A stretch of DNA of 64,000 nucleotides from CAYNRE01 sp964399535. Lineage in GTDB: Bacteria; Planctomycetota; Planctomycetia; Pirellulales; CAYNRE01. Each line of letters begins with the position of its first letter. Positions within the stretch are counted from its first letter, which is position 1. The stretch is taken from the NCBI GenBank assembly GCA_964399535.1, contig CAYNRE010000032.1, forward strand, positions 310,001-374,000, in the 5' to 3' direction. The translations under genes were made by a program, and so were the position numbers. Below, in pieces: positions 36,278 through 44,249 of this stretch. Below the pieces are notes generated by a model that did no database searches, had not been told where the DNA came from, and worked only from the letters and a program-made list of their open reading frames with translations.

Positions 36278-38515
36278 CTAGAGCTTGAAGTTGAAGGTCT
36301 GGGTCACGAAGCGCCAGAACCGCTGCCCCAGGGTGCGGTAGCCGGCGTGGATTTTAGCCTGGCCCGTCAGCCCAATGCGCAGCAGCCCCTGGGGGTCGGG
36401 CAGAAAGGCCTGGGCCGGGTACGAAGTGCTCATCGGGCGCTCGACGCCGCTGGGATCGGTCTGGGTAGCCAACTGCCCGCCCGCCTTGTTCGACAAATGG
36501 CGCGGGCTTTCGTTGAGCGGCTTGGTCGAGATTTGCTGCACCTCGGTAAACAGATGTTGCCAGGGGAGTTCCTCGAGCTGCAGTTCCACTTTCTGTCCCT
36601 CGGCCACGAAGACTCGGTCCGACTGGTCGATGACCAACAGGGCCTCGAGCTGCTCGGGATCGCCGATCAGGCAGAAAAGCTCTCCGTCGCCCAGGAAGCA
36701 ACCCTGGTTTTCAGGCTCCAGGGGGGAACCGGTCCAACCAACCAGTTGCTGGTTGGGGTCGGGGCGGCGCGGCTTCTCGGGCGGGGGCATCACCGTGCCC
36801 GAGGCTTCGGCCTTGAGCTCAAGTTGTTCCAGGTCGTGGCGCTTCTCGGCCAGCATTTGGGCCGTGGCGGCCCGCGCTTTGCGTACCGATTCGAGCTGGG
36901 CCGAGGCGGCCTGGGCGTCGCTATGCCGCATCCGCTCCAGCCCGCGAATCTCCTCGTCTTGCTGGCGCAACTGGCCTTCGTAGCGCTGCACGTCGACGGC
37001 CAGGTCGACGTTCGAAAGCCGGGCCAGCACCTGTCCGGCTTCGACCTGCTGCCCCGGCTTGACCAGTACTTCCTCCAGCCGGCCGGGTACGTGTACGTAT
37101 ACCCGCAGCGCGTCGCGCGGCTGAACTTCGAACGGGCAAAGCACGCGGTAGGGCAGCGGCACGTAAATAATCGCCAGGGCGATGGCGGCCACGACCCCCA
37201 GCGAGGCGAATAAACGCGCCTTTTTCACTTTCTCGATCCTCCCGGGAATCCAGAAGAACTTGCCGAGCTGGTACATCGGCATGCCGACCAACCCCACCAC
37301 GCTCATCAGGGCGATCGTCTGACCGATCACTTCGAGGCGATACGGCTCGAACACCTTGTGCAGAAAATACAGAATCGAGAACGTGACGAACCAGCGATAG
37401 CAGACCGCCGCCACGGAGTAGACGGCGAAGAGCCATTGATTGCGCTGAGGCAGAAAGGGATCTTCCCGTGGCTCGATTCCCAGGCACCACTCGCCCAACT
37501 TGCGGTTGAGAATGTCGGTGGCCTTTTGCCGCAGGTTGGGAATCTCCAGGATGTCGGCCAGGATGTAGTAGCCGTCGTAGCGCAAGAGCGGATTGCCGTT
37601 GAACAGAATCGTGCTCACCGAGCAGACAAACATAGTGCTCAGGCACAAGTGATTGAGCAGACCCGGCGCGCTGAACCACCAGACAAACGTGCAGATCGAG
37701 GCGATCAGCACCTCGACATACATGCCGGCGGCCCCGATGGCGGCGCGGTGCCATTTATTGGGCAGCATCCAGCTATCGCTCACGTTGCAATACAGGCACG
37801 GAGTCAGCACCAGCAGCATCACGCCCATTTCATGACATTCGCCGCCATAGTGCTTGCAGGTCAGCCCGTGGCCGAACTCGTGCACTACCTTGGTCAGGGC
37901 CAGCACCACGCCCAACCAGAAGGCGTTCTTGACGGTGAAGAACTGGTGAAAGGCGGGCAGCTTCGACTGAAACACGTCGAACTGCACGGTCACCAGCAAG
38001 AGGGCCGAGAGGGCCAATACGGCCCAGCCCGCCACGGCCCAGGGGCGGTAGATCCAGGCCATCCAAGGGTGCATCCACTCGAGCAATCGATCGGGATCGA
38101 TGCCCTTGAAGCGAATGCTGAGAATGTTCGAAATCGCTCCCAGCAGTTCCTTGCGGCGGCGCTCGTCGCGGCGGCGCTTCAGCTGCCGACCCTGGCCGGG
38201 CACGTCGGCGATAATCAGCCCGCTGCGATGCAGGGTGCCGATGAACTGGTGCAGCTCGTCGAGCGTGATTTTCTGAGGCGGAAACTGGGCTTCGAAACGG
38301 CGCTTGATCTCGTCCAGGCTGGTCTGCCCGTCGAGCATCTCCAGAATCGCGAACTCTTCCTCTTGAAACCGGAAGTAGTTCAGCCCGACCGGCTCTTTCA
38401 CCACCCAGTAGGGTTTACCCTGATAGCGGTGCTTCTTGGCCCGCAGGTCGGGCCGGCGGCGCAGCGCAAGCGGGCGAGCGGTCGCGGATACCAGGCTATC
38501 GGCAAGTGTGACCAT
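36278..38515 (-). CDS. PqqD-like / M50 site-2 protease / HlyD fusion membrane protein
   Basis: 745 residues with three modules. Residues about 25-105 look like a PqqD-type small winged fold (NYFRFQEEEFAILEMLDGQT). Residues about 155-420 form a multi-helix M50 protease with HEFGH at 212-216 and NGNPLLRYDGYY at 306-317, whose Asp314 would be the third zinc ligand. From residue 470 on is a HlyD-type adaptor: lipoyl-like YVHVPGRLEEVLVKPGQQVE, a coiled-coil hairpin and a second half. All zinc residues are intact, so proteolysis is plausible. It is the last of three co-directional genes, 45 bases after the HlyD gene. Substrate is unknown; the PqqD-like domain hints at peptide recognition. Confidence 0.85.
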   Translation of the reverse strand: MVTLADSLVSATARPLALRRRPDLRAKKHRYQGKPYWVVKEPVGLNYFRFQEEEFAILEMLDGQTSLDEIKRRFEAQFPPQKITLDELHQFIGTLHRSGLIIADVPGQGRQLKRRRDERRRKELLGAISNILSIRFKGIDPDRLLEWMHPWMAWIYRPWAVAGWAVLALSALLLVTVQFDVFQSKLPAFHQFFTVKNAFWLGVVLALTKVVHEFGHGLTCKHYGGECHEMGVMLLVLTPCLYCNVSDSWMLPNKWHRAAIGAAGMYVEVLIASICTFVWWFSAPGLLNHLCLSTMFVCSVSTILFNGNPLLRYDGYYILADILEIPNLRQKATDILNRKLGEWCLGIEPREDPFLPQRNQWLFAVYSVAAVCYRWFVTFSILYFLHKVFEPYRLEVIGQTIALMSVVGLVGMPMYQLGKFFWIPGRIEKVKKARLFASLGVVAAIALAIIYVPLPYRVLCPFEVQPRDALRVYVHVPGRLEEVLVKPGQQVEAGQVLARLSNVDLAVDVQRYEGQLRQQDEEIRGLERMRHSDAQAASAQLESVRKARAATAQMLAEKRHDLEQLELKAEASGTVMPPPEKPRRPDPNQQLVGWTGSPLEPENQGCFLGDGELFCLIGDPEQLEALLVIDQSDRVFVAEGQKVELQLEELPWQHLFTEVQQISTKPLNESPRHLSNKAGGQLATQTDPSGVERPMSTSYPAQAFLPDPQGLLRIGLTGQAKIHAGYRTLGQRFWRFVTQTFNFKL

Positions 38516-38560
38516 GCGACCAACGATTCAGGATCGGCCCGGCGGCTGCCGGGGGCGACG

Positions 38561-39511
38561 CTAACGATTGACGGCGACCGGCTCGGCCCCGTCCCGCGGG
38601 CGATGGGCCGCCACGGGGTTCAGGTGCACGGTCATCGAGGCGGGCAGGCCGGGCTGCAGCAGCCATTCCCCCCCCTCCTCGCGGTTGGGAATCTCAGCCC
38701 ACACGCTGTAGGTGCCGTCGCCGAAAACTTCCGGATGGGCGAAGGTGATCTTTCCCTGGAACTGTTCCAGTCGGCCATGGGCCAAGGGAATATCAACGGT
38801 CACCGGCCGGTTCATGATCTCCGAGCGATTGAAGTCGGCTACCTTTACGGTGCCCAGCACCCGGAGCTGGTCCATCCGCACGATGCGCAACACCGGGTCG
38901 CCGGCGCGGACCCACTCGCCGGTCTTGCGCTTGATTTCGATAATCAGCCCGCTGATCGGCGCGCGAATCTTGCGGCGCTCGATCTGGTCGGCGGCCGCGT
39001 CGAAGGCCGCCTTCTTGCCCTTGGCGGTCAGCACGGCGATATCGTGCTCGTGTTCGGATTGCTCGACCTGTAGCTCGGCTCGCCGCAGCTCGAAACGGCG
39101 CTGCATGACCAGGGCCTTGGGCACGGCGCGGTCGGCCTGGGCATTGGCCTGCACGACCAGGTCGTAGGCAGCCTGGGCCACCAGGCGCGAAGCCTCGGCG
39201 AAGCGGACGTTCACGTCGTTGTCGGCCTCGGCCTGGGCCACGTCCCACTCGGCCTGGGCCACATCGGCCTGCAACCGCACGTGGTTGTCTTCCAGATTGC
39301 CCAGTTCGCTGCCCGCCTCGACCGAGTAGCCTTCCTTGGCCTCGAGGGCGCGAATCTGGCCGTCTTCCTGGGCGGATACCTCGATATCGTCGATCAATTC
39401 GAGCACGCACAGCTCGATCCGGGCGGCATCGCCCGCCGCCGCGGCGGGCGCGGGCGCATTCTGCCCTACCAGGCAAACCGCCGACGCCACGGCGATGAAC
39501 AGACCCGACAT
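38561..39511 (-). CDS. HlyD-family periplasmic adaptor protein
   Basis: 316 residues. A signal peptide (MSGLFIAVASAVCLVGQ...) precedes a lipoyl-like half (DDIEVSAQEDGQIRALEAKEGYSVEAG), an alpha-helical hairpin at about residues 75-175, and the second lipoyl half (RRKIRAPISGLIIEIKRKTGEWV). A short barrel and a C-terminal tail follow. It is probably a soluble or lipid-free periplasmic member of the trio. The start is ATG 39511 with AAGGAG about 7 bases upstream. It lies 83 bases after the GAF-HlyD gene and 45 before the M50 fusion. Confidence 0.85.
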   Translation of the reverse strand: MSGLFIAVASAVCLVGQNAPAPAAAAGDAARIELCVLELIDDIEVSAQEDGQIRALEAKEGYSVEAGSELGNLEDNHVRLQADVAQAEWDVAQAEADNDVNVRFAEASRLVAQAAYDLVVQANAQADRAVPKALVMQRRFELRRAELQVEQSEHEHDIAVLTAKGKKAAFDAAADQIERRKIRAPISGLIIEIKRKTGEWVRAGDPVLRIVRMDQLRVLGTVKVADFNRSEIMNRPVTVDIPLAHGRLEQFQGKITFAHPEVFGDGTYSVWAEIPNREEGGEWLLQPGLPASMTVHLNPVAAHRPRDGAEPVAVNR

Positions 39512-39594
39512 GTTCCTGCTCCTTACTAGGTCTCGGTCCGGCACGACCGCCGAACCGGTCCGGGGCATGCCCCGAGACTCGGCTGCCCCCCGCG

Positions 39595-41637
39595 CTACCA
39601 GAGGTAGCGGAACTTGAACTTCTGCAACCAGGCGATCAGGTCGTGAAACCAGACGTAGCCGATCGAACGGCGCCCGCAATACACCTCGGCCGTGGCCTCG
39701 GCCCCCGGACGGAGGAACCCTTGGAGAGTCGCTTTATCGATCTCGACCCGCATCAACACCGTATTGCCGTCTTCGCCGCGAACTTCCGCCGAATAATGAA
39801 CCTCTTTGACCTTGCCCACCCGGGTCGTGCCCGGGTCGGTCGCCAGGATGTAGCTCACTTCCAGTTCAGGCTTCAGATCGCGCTGGGCTTGAGCGATGTG
39901 ACCCATGCGGTCTTCGGGCATGATCACTTCCAGTTCCCAGTCTTGGCTGGGGTCGGCCACTTGCAGGAGCACGTCGCCCCGCTTGACCGGTCGCTCGGCC
40001 AGTTGCTTGAGCACGTTCCAGTCCGAGGTCACCACGCCGTCGATCGGACTGCGGACCGCCAGGTCGGCCTGTTTTTGCGAGAGCAACTTGAGCTGGGCCT
40101 CGGAGCTGGCGATGCTGGCCTGGAGCTGGTTGATTTTCATGGCCAGTTCGTCGCGTTCCGACTGCTCGCGCCCCGTGGCCGAATTGCGGTGGCGCTGCTG
40201 GGTTGTCACCAGTTCCTGGGTGGCCGTGTTCAGCTCGCCGAGGGTCTTTTCAATCTCGACCGCCAACTCGGTCGATTCCATTTGGGCCACGACCTGATCC
40301 ACGGTTACGGCATCGTTGTGCCGCACCGCCACCTTCTTGACCGTACCGTCCACATTGGCGAATACATCTTTACGCAGCACCGGCTGCAGGCTTCCCTGGC
40401 CCTCCAGGCGGAAGTCGTACGGCACCACCAAGAGCGAAATCAATAACCCCACCACCACCACACAGATCGCCACGGTCTTGGGCAAGGTCCGGGCGCTGAC
40501 CACCCAGCGGGCCTTGCCCAGGGCCCGCCAGACGGGCATCAGGAACAAGCCGTTGTGTTCCAGGGCATTGGCCAGGGCGGTCGAACTGTGTTGGCTGACC
40601 ACGTCCACGCGCTGCAGCAAGCCTTCGCGCAGGCGGCTGTCTTCGATCTGTTCGACGATTAGCGCCCCGACCGGCTCCGGCCGGTGGCGGTCGTCTTCGG
40701 TTTGTTGTTCGTGTTCGGGGAGCGGAGCCCGGGCCAGGGGGAGCACGGCCACGGTCTTGGAGTGCGACTCGTCGACATAGGCCTGAATGGCTTCCTCCAC
40801 CTGCGGAGGCATGTCGCGCGTGTCGCCCGTGTACCACATCGGTTCCCCGGCGGCGACCACCGCGGTGGCCAGGCGGTTGAGCATCGCCACGGTGTTGGAA
40901 CGTTTGTCCAACAGGTCCTGGCCGCTCATGGCCTCGATCAGGCACTTCGACCCCCGCATGATCGCCACGCTCACCCGGTCGCAGCCAATCAGCCGGCGAC
41001 CTTCATTGGCGATGGTGTATGCGGTTTCCCGCGGATCCAAGCTCGAATGGGCTGCCCGGGTAAAGTTCTCCAGTTGCGTCCACAGGGTTTGGCGATCGGT
41101 GAAATGGCGGAGGGTGCGGGTCTTGAGAAAGTCGCCCGCCAACTCGCACATTTGCAAGAGGAATCGCAGGTAGCCGCGCTGGGTGCTGACCGGCGCGCCC
41201 GGCCGCTGGATCACCTCGATCACGCCGCGCACGTCCTGGTCGCTTTTCAGGGCGGCCAACACCAAGAGAAACTCGGTGGGGTTTCCGGCCTCTTCATCGC
41301 CGGGGGCGCCCGAGTGCGGGGCGACCAACTGCCCCTCGCCGGTAGTCATCACCCGGTGTAAAAGCAGTCCGTGGCGGCGCTGGTCGCTTTCGCTCTGATG
41401 CAGGTTGGCCAGTTGCAGATTGACCTGGTACTGCAGCGTCAGCCGGCCGTCGTCGGCCGGTGCCCAGACCGCGCCCCCCACGGCCGCCAGCGCCTGGACA
41501 ACCCGGTTGAGAAACTCGCCGTAGAAATCCGCCGGCGAGACATCGCTCTTGGCCAGTTGCGCGATCTCGCGCACCAGACCCTGGATCTGCTGCCGGGTCT
41601 GTTCGATTAATTCCGGATCGATTTGCTCAGTGCTCAT
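39595..41637 (-). CDS. GAF-domain / HlyD fusion membrane protein
   Basis: 680 residues. The first 370 residues are cytoplasmic-looking and contain GAF-like segments, clearest at about residues 190-365 (AYTIANEGRRLIGCDRVSVA, then VAVLPLARAP and VGALIVEQ). A single membrane helix at about residues 392-413 (VAICVVVVGLLISLLVVPYD) leads into a HlyD-type adaptor: VFANVDGTVKKVAVRHNDAV, a long coiled coil and a second lipoyl half (LAVRSPIDGVVTSDWNVLKQ). This joins a sensory domain to a transport adaptor. It heads the three-gene minus-strand set. ATG 41637 is chosen over a frame-open ATG eight codons upstream; neither has a strong ribosome site. Confidence 0.83.
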   Translation of the reverse strand: MSTEQIDPELIEQTRQQIQGLVREIAQLAKSDVSPADFYGEFLNRVVQALAAVGGAVWAPADDGRLTLQYQVNLQLANLHQSESDQRRHGLLLHRVMTTGEGQLVAPHSGAPGDEEAGNPTEFLLVLAALKSDQDVRGVIEVIQRPGAPVSTQRGYLRFLLQMCELAGDFLKTRTLRHFTDRQTLWTQLENFTRAAHSSLDPRETAYTIANEGRRLIGCDRVSVAIMRGSKCLIEAMSGQDLLDKRSNTVAMLNRLATAVVAAGEPMWYTGDTRDMPPQVEEAIQAYVDESHSKTVAVLPLARAPLPEHEQQTEDDRHRPEPVGALIVEQIEDSRLREGLLQRVDVVSQHSSTALANALEHNGLFLMPVWRALGKARWVVSARTLPKTVAICVVVVGLLISLLVVPYDFRLEGQGSLQPVLRKDVFANVDGTVKKVAVRHNDAVTVDQVVAQMESTELAVEIEKTLGELNTATQELVTTQQRHRNSATGREQSERDELAMKINQLQASIASSEAQLKLLSQKQADLAVRSPIDGVVTSDWNVLKQLAERPVKRGDVLLQVADPSQDWELEVIMPEDRMGHIAQAQRDLKPELEVSYILATDPGTTRVGKVKEVHYSAEVRGEDGNTVLMRVEIDKATLQGFLRPGAEATAEVYCGRRSIGYVWFHDLIAWLQKFKFRYLW

Positions 41638-42181
41638 AAGGATCCGAAACGGTGTCGGCATCCGGCCCGAGACGAGAAGTCGGCCGGCGAAATCCGAAGT
41701 GCTCGCAAAACAGCCTCAGTGGCTCAACCTAACGCATCGCAACAAGCCGGTCCAGTTTGCCCAACCTCGGCCGTCGTCGATATTTGCGCCGTCCCGGCCG
41801 GCTTTCGCCCGGGTCGGCACCGGCTTCCCGAGCCGCCTGGCGAGCCGGGCCCTCGCGGTGTTCCTGCAAAGCTCCGGCGGGGCCGGCGGCTCAATACGTT
41901 TAAATCTAGCTTAGGGTTAGGTGGGCTTGGCGTCTGGTAAGCGGGCCTCGCGAACCGCAAGGTTCTCTACAAACCCACCGCGTCCTTAGGCCGACAAACC
42001 CGCCAGGTTACCGGTTTTTTGAGCGGAATGCCGCTGAGCGGGGCGGCCACCTTTGCCCATCTTGTTTCAGCGGCCACTTCTCCCCAACGCCGAATCGGCG
42101 CGTGCCGCGGGGCTTTCTTAATTGTCGGACGTCAGATTCGATACGTCCGGCAAATCCGCCCCGATTTGCCTGGCCCCCCCT
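41638..42181. other. Spacer upstream of the HlyD/M50 trio and downstream of the APC permease
   Basis: 544 bases. From right to left it holds the terminator-like hairpins after the permease (42127-42170), a fold-back at 41920-41979, and an AT-rich island near 41888-41915 that is the most likely site of the trio's promoter. A 78-codon minus-strand frame (41724-41960) starts with TTG, lacks a ribosome site and is not called a gene. Confidence 0.45.
42127..42170 (-). terminator. Double hairpin after the APC permease gene
   Basis: GGCAAATC/GATTTGCC (42149-42170, perfect 8-bp stem) lies 12 bases past the permease stop, and GGACGT/ACGTCC (42127-42148) follows at once. No long T-run is present, but two adjacent stems immediately after a stop suggest transcription termination. 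Confidence 0.5.
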
Positions 42182-43603
42182 CTACGAGCCGGCACCCGCC
42201 GGACCGCCGCGGCGGGGTGCCATCCAGCGATAGATCACCAAACCCAAAACGATCAGCACCAGGCCCGAAAGCGATTCGCGCGGGTTGGACCAGAACATCG
42301 AGCCAAGCAGAAACACGTAAAACCCCCCGAACAGGAGCGATGTGTAGGGGTACCCCCAGGTGCGGTAGGGGCGCGGCCAATCGGGCAGTCGCCGGCGAAA
42401 CACGAATACCGCCAGCACGGCGGCGAAATAAAACAGCGACCCGCCGAAAATGGCGTAGTCCGTTAACACGTCGAACAGCCGTTTATCGGGGTTGGGGCTC
42501 AAGCCGCCGGCCGCCACCAGCAAACACGACCAACCGCACACCGCGGCAATTGCCAGCGCGGGCGTGCCGGTCCGGGGATCGATCCGACGCAGCGGACCCA
42601 ACGCCGGCATGTCGCGAGCCACGGCGAACAACACCCGGGGGCCGACCAGAATGTTGGAATTCATCGCCCCGAAGGTGGAAACCACCAGGGCGTAAAGCAC
42701 CAGGCGCCTGCCCCAGCCCGGTAGCAAGGTTTCCGCCACTTCGGCAGCCGGGGCGCTGGAATCGGCAATGCGATCGGCCGGCAAGGTCAGGTGGTAGCCC
42801 ACGTTGGCACCCAGGTACAGCGCGATCAAGATCAACAGCCCGCCAATCAAGGCTCGGGGCACGTTTCGCCCCGGATCGCGCACTTCCTCAGCCACCACGG
42901 TCACTTGCCCCCAACCATCGTAGGCCCACATCATGCCGGCCAAGGCGGCACCGATGCCCGACCAAAACACCGGCGTGGGCGCCGTCAGGGCCCAACTCTC
43001 ACCGGTCCCCGTCGCCCGTTCGGCGGCCAGCACGGGCAAGACCGTCAGAAACGCCAGGAAGCAAATCTTGAAAACCGTGGTCAGGTTCTGCACCGCCCCG
43101 CCGAAGCGGGTGCCCAGCACGTTCACCGTTCCCAAGACAACGATCGTGGGAATGGCCACCAGGGCGTGAAAGGTGGTGCTTTCCGCCACGGGCAGTGCCC
43201 GCCCATATTCCACGAACAGTTGTTCCAGCGACATCGCCATGGCGGTGCCCAAGGCGGCAATGGCGCCGGTGCGAATGACCCAGAATTCGGCCCACCCCCA
43301 GAGAAAGCCCCAGAGCTGTCCGTAGGCTTCCGTAAGAAAGACATAGTTCCCGCCCGCCCGGGGAAACATGGCCGACAGTTCCGCCAAGGTCAGCGCCCCA
43401 CACAAGTTGACCAGCCCGCAGATGACCCACAGCAGCAGGATCCAGCCCACCTGGCCATCGAGCGAGCGGGCAATGACGCTGGGTTTGAAGAAGATGCCCG
43501 AGCCGATCACTTCGCCCACGGTAAGGGTAATGGCCGTAAACAACCCCAAGACGGGGGCCAGCCTTTCGTGCGGTCGGTCGCTACCGGGGATGGGCGAAAT
43601 CAT
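42182..43603 (-). CDS. APC-family amino acid permease
   Basis: 473 residues with about twelve membrane helices. GEVIGSGIFFKPSVIA at about residues 30-45 is the unwound substrate-binding first helix of APC transporters (GSGIF). ELSAMFPRAGGNYVFLTEAYG follows, as in LAT/YfnA-type permeases. It likely imports or exchanges amino acids; the specific substrate is unknown. The reading frame begins with ATG at 43603. It diverges from infA, with 272 bases between the two starts. Confidence 0.9.
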   Translation of the reverse strand: MISPIPGSDRPHERLAPVLGLFTAITLTVGEVIGSGIFFKPSVIARSLDGQVGWILLLWVICGLVNLCGALTLAELSAMFPRAGGNYVFLTEAYGQLWGFLWGWAEFWVIRTGAIAALGTAMAMSLEQLFVEYGRALPVAESTTFHALVAIPTIVVLGTVNVLGTRFGGAVQNLTTVFKICFLAFLTVLPVLAAERATGTGESWALTAPTPVFWSGIGAALAGMMWAYDGWGQVTVVAEEVRDPGRNVPRALIGGLLILIALYLGANVGYHLTLPADRIADSSAPAAEVAETLLPGWGRRLVLYALVVSTFGAMNSNILVGPRVLFAVARDMPALGPLRRIDPRTGTPALAIAAVCGWSCLLVAAGGLSPNPDKRLFDVLTDYAIFGGSLFYFAAVLAVFVFRRRLPDWPRPYRTWGYPYTSLLFGGFYVFLLGSMFWSNPRESLSGLVLIVLGLVIYRWMAPRRGGPAGAGS

Positions 43604-43732
43604 GCCCGAGCAGCATATCGGGCCGAGACGATCGCGGCGAGCGGATCGAACCGCGACGGCTAACGGCGTTCCGGGAAAAGCAGAACCGGACCGATCGGGG
43701 CCGCGGCCGTCGATTGGGAAGGGGAAACTGGC

Positions 43733-43760
43733 TGGACTAGGGCACCGTAACTGATATGAT
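43733..43760 (+). promoter_or_regulatory. Candidate promoter of infA
   Basis: TGGACT (43733-43738), a 16-base spacer and TATGAT (43755-43760) read toward infA. Transcription from about 43767 would give a leader of about 109 bases containing the hairpin at 43802-43852. Confidence 0.4.
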
Positions 43761-43801
43761 GGTGCGATCTTGCGCAGAACCAGCCTCGTTCAAACTTGGT
43801 T

Positions 43802-43852
43802 GACTCCGCGGCGCCGCAGGCCCTTGTGCGGCCTGGGCGAGTCGCTTTTTCG
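43802..43852 (+). promoter_or_regulatory. Attenuator-like stem-loop in the infA leader
   Basis: GACTC (43802-43806) pairs with GAGTC (43839-43843), and CAGGCC (43817-43822) with GGCCTG (43830-43835) inside. A competing stem GCCGCA/TGCGGC uses overlapping bases. TTTTT follows at about 43846-43850. No plus-strand gene ends upstream, so this looks like a leader terminator rather than the end of another gene. Confidence 0.45.
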
Positions 43853-43875
43853 TAATCCCAACTACAGGACAGCTT

Positions 43876-44100
43876 ATGGCAGCAGAAAAGGAAGAGGCAC
43901 TTGAAGTCGATGGCGTGGTAACCCAGGCCTTGGCCAATACCCGCTTTCGCGTGACGCTCGATGGCGGTCACCAGGTGATCGCCCACGTGGCTGGCCGGAT
44001 GCGCAAACATTTCATCCGTATCGTGCCGGGCGACCGCGTCAAAGTCGAATTGTCGCCGTACGACCTGAGCAAAGGCCGCATTACGTTCCGCGAGCGATAG
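43876..44100 (+). CDS. infA: Translation initiation factor IF-1
   Basis: 74 residues, the normal size. IF-1 binds the 30S A site and assists IF-2 and IF-3 in initiation. The OB-fold sequence is well conserved: EVDGVVTQALANTRFRVTLD, GHQVIAHVAGRMRKHFIRI and GDRVKVELSPYDLSKGRITF. AGGA lies about 8 bases before the ATG. The gene stands alone between the APC permease and the exopolysaccharide locus rather than in a ribosomal operon. A 7-bp hairpin (CGCGAGC/GCTCGCG, 44089-44108) overlaps its stop codon. Confidence 0.97.
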   Translation: MAAEKEEALEVDGVVTQALANTRFRVTLDGGHQVIAHVAGRMRKHFIRIVPGDRVKVELSPYDLSKGRITFRER

Positions 44101-44108
44101 GGCTCGCG
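44089..44108 (+). terminator. Hairpin overlapping the infA stop codon
   Basis: CGCGAGC (44089-44095), loop GATAGG and GCTCGCG (44102-44108) form a perfect 7-bp stem. There is no T-run, so its role in termination is uncertain. Confidence 0.35.
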
Positions 44109-44193
44109 CCACGCGGCAGAGGGCCCGATGCCGATCTGCGGCCGGGCCGCTCAAGGCTCGCCCCCGACGGCTTGCTGGGGCGACCTGCCTCCC

Positions 44194-44244
44194 CGAGGCG
44201 CCTGCCTCCTCGAGGCGCCCGTCTTGTCGAGGCGCCTGTCTCGC
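44194..44244. repeat. Three 17-bp tandem repeats between infA and the GT4 gene
   Basis: Units begin CGAGGCGCC at 44194, 44211 and 44228, spaced exactly 17 bases, with variable last six bases. They lie between the convergent infA and GT4 genes. Confidence 0.75.
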
Positions 44245-44249
44245 CGGCG

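Noticed and set aside
41724..41960. 78-codon minus-strand frame before the HlyD/M50 trio, ending TGPACCDALG, considered as a precursor peptide
   Set aside because: It begins with TTG, has no ribosome-binding site and a composition like the shadow frames nearby; no core-peptide pattern is evident.
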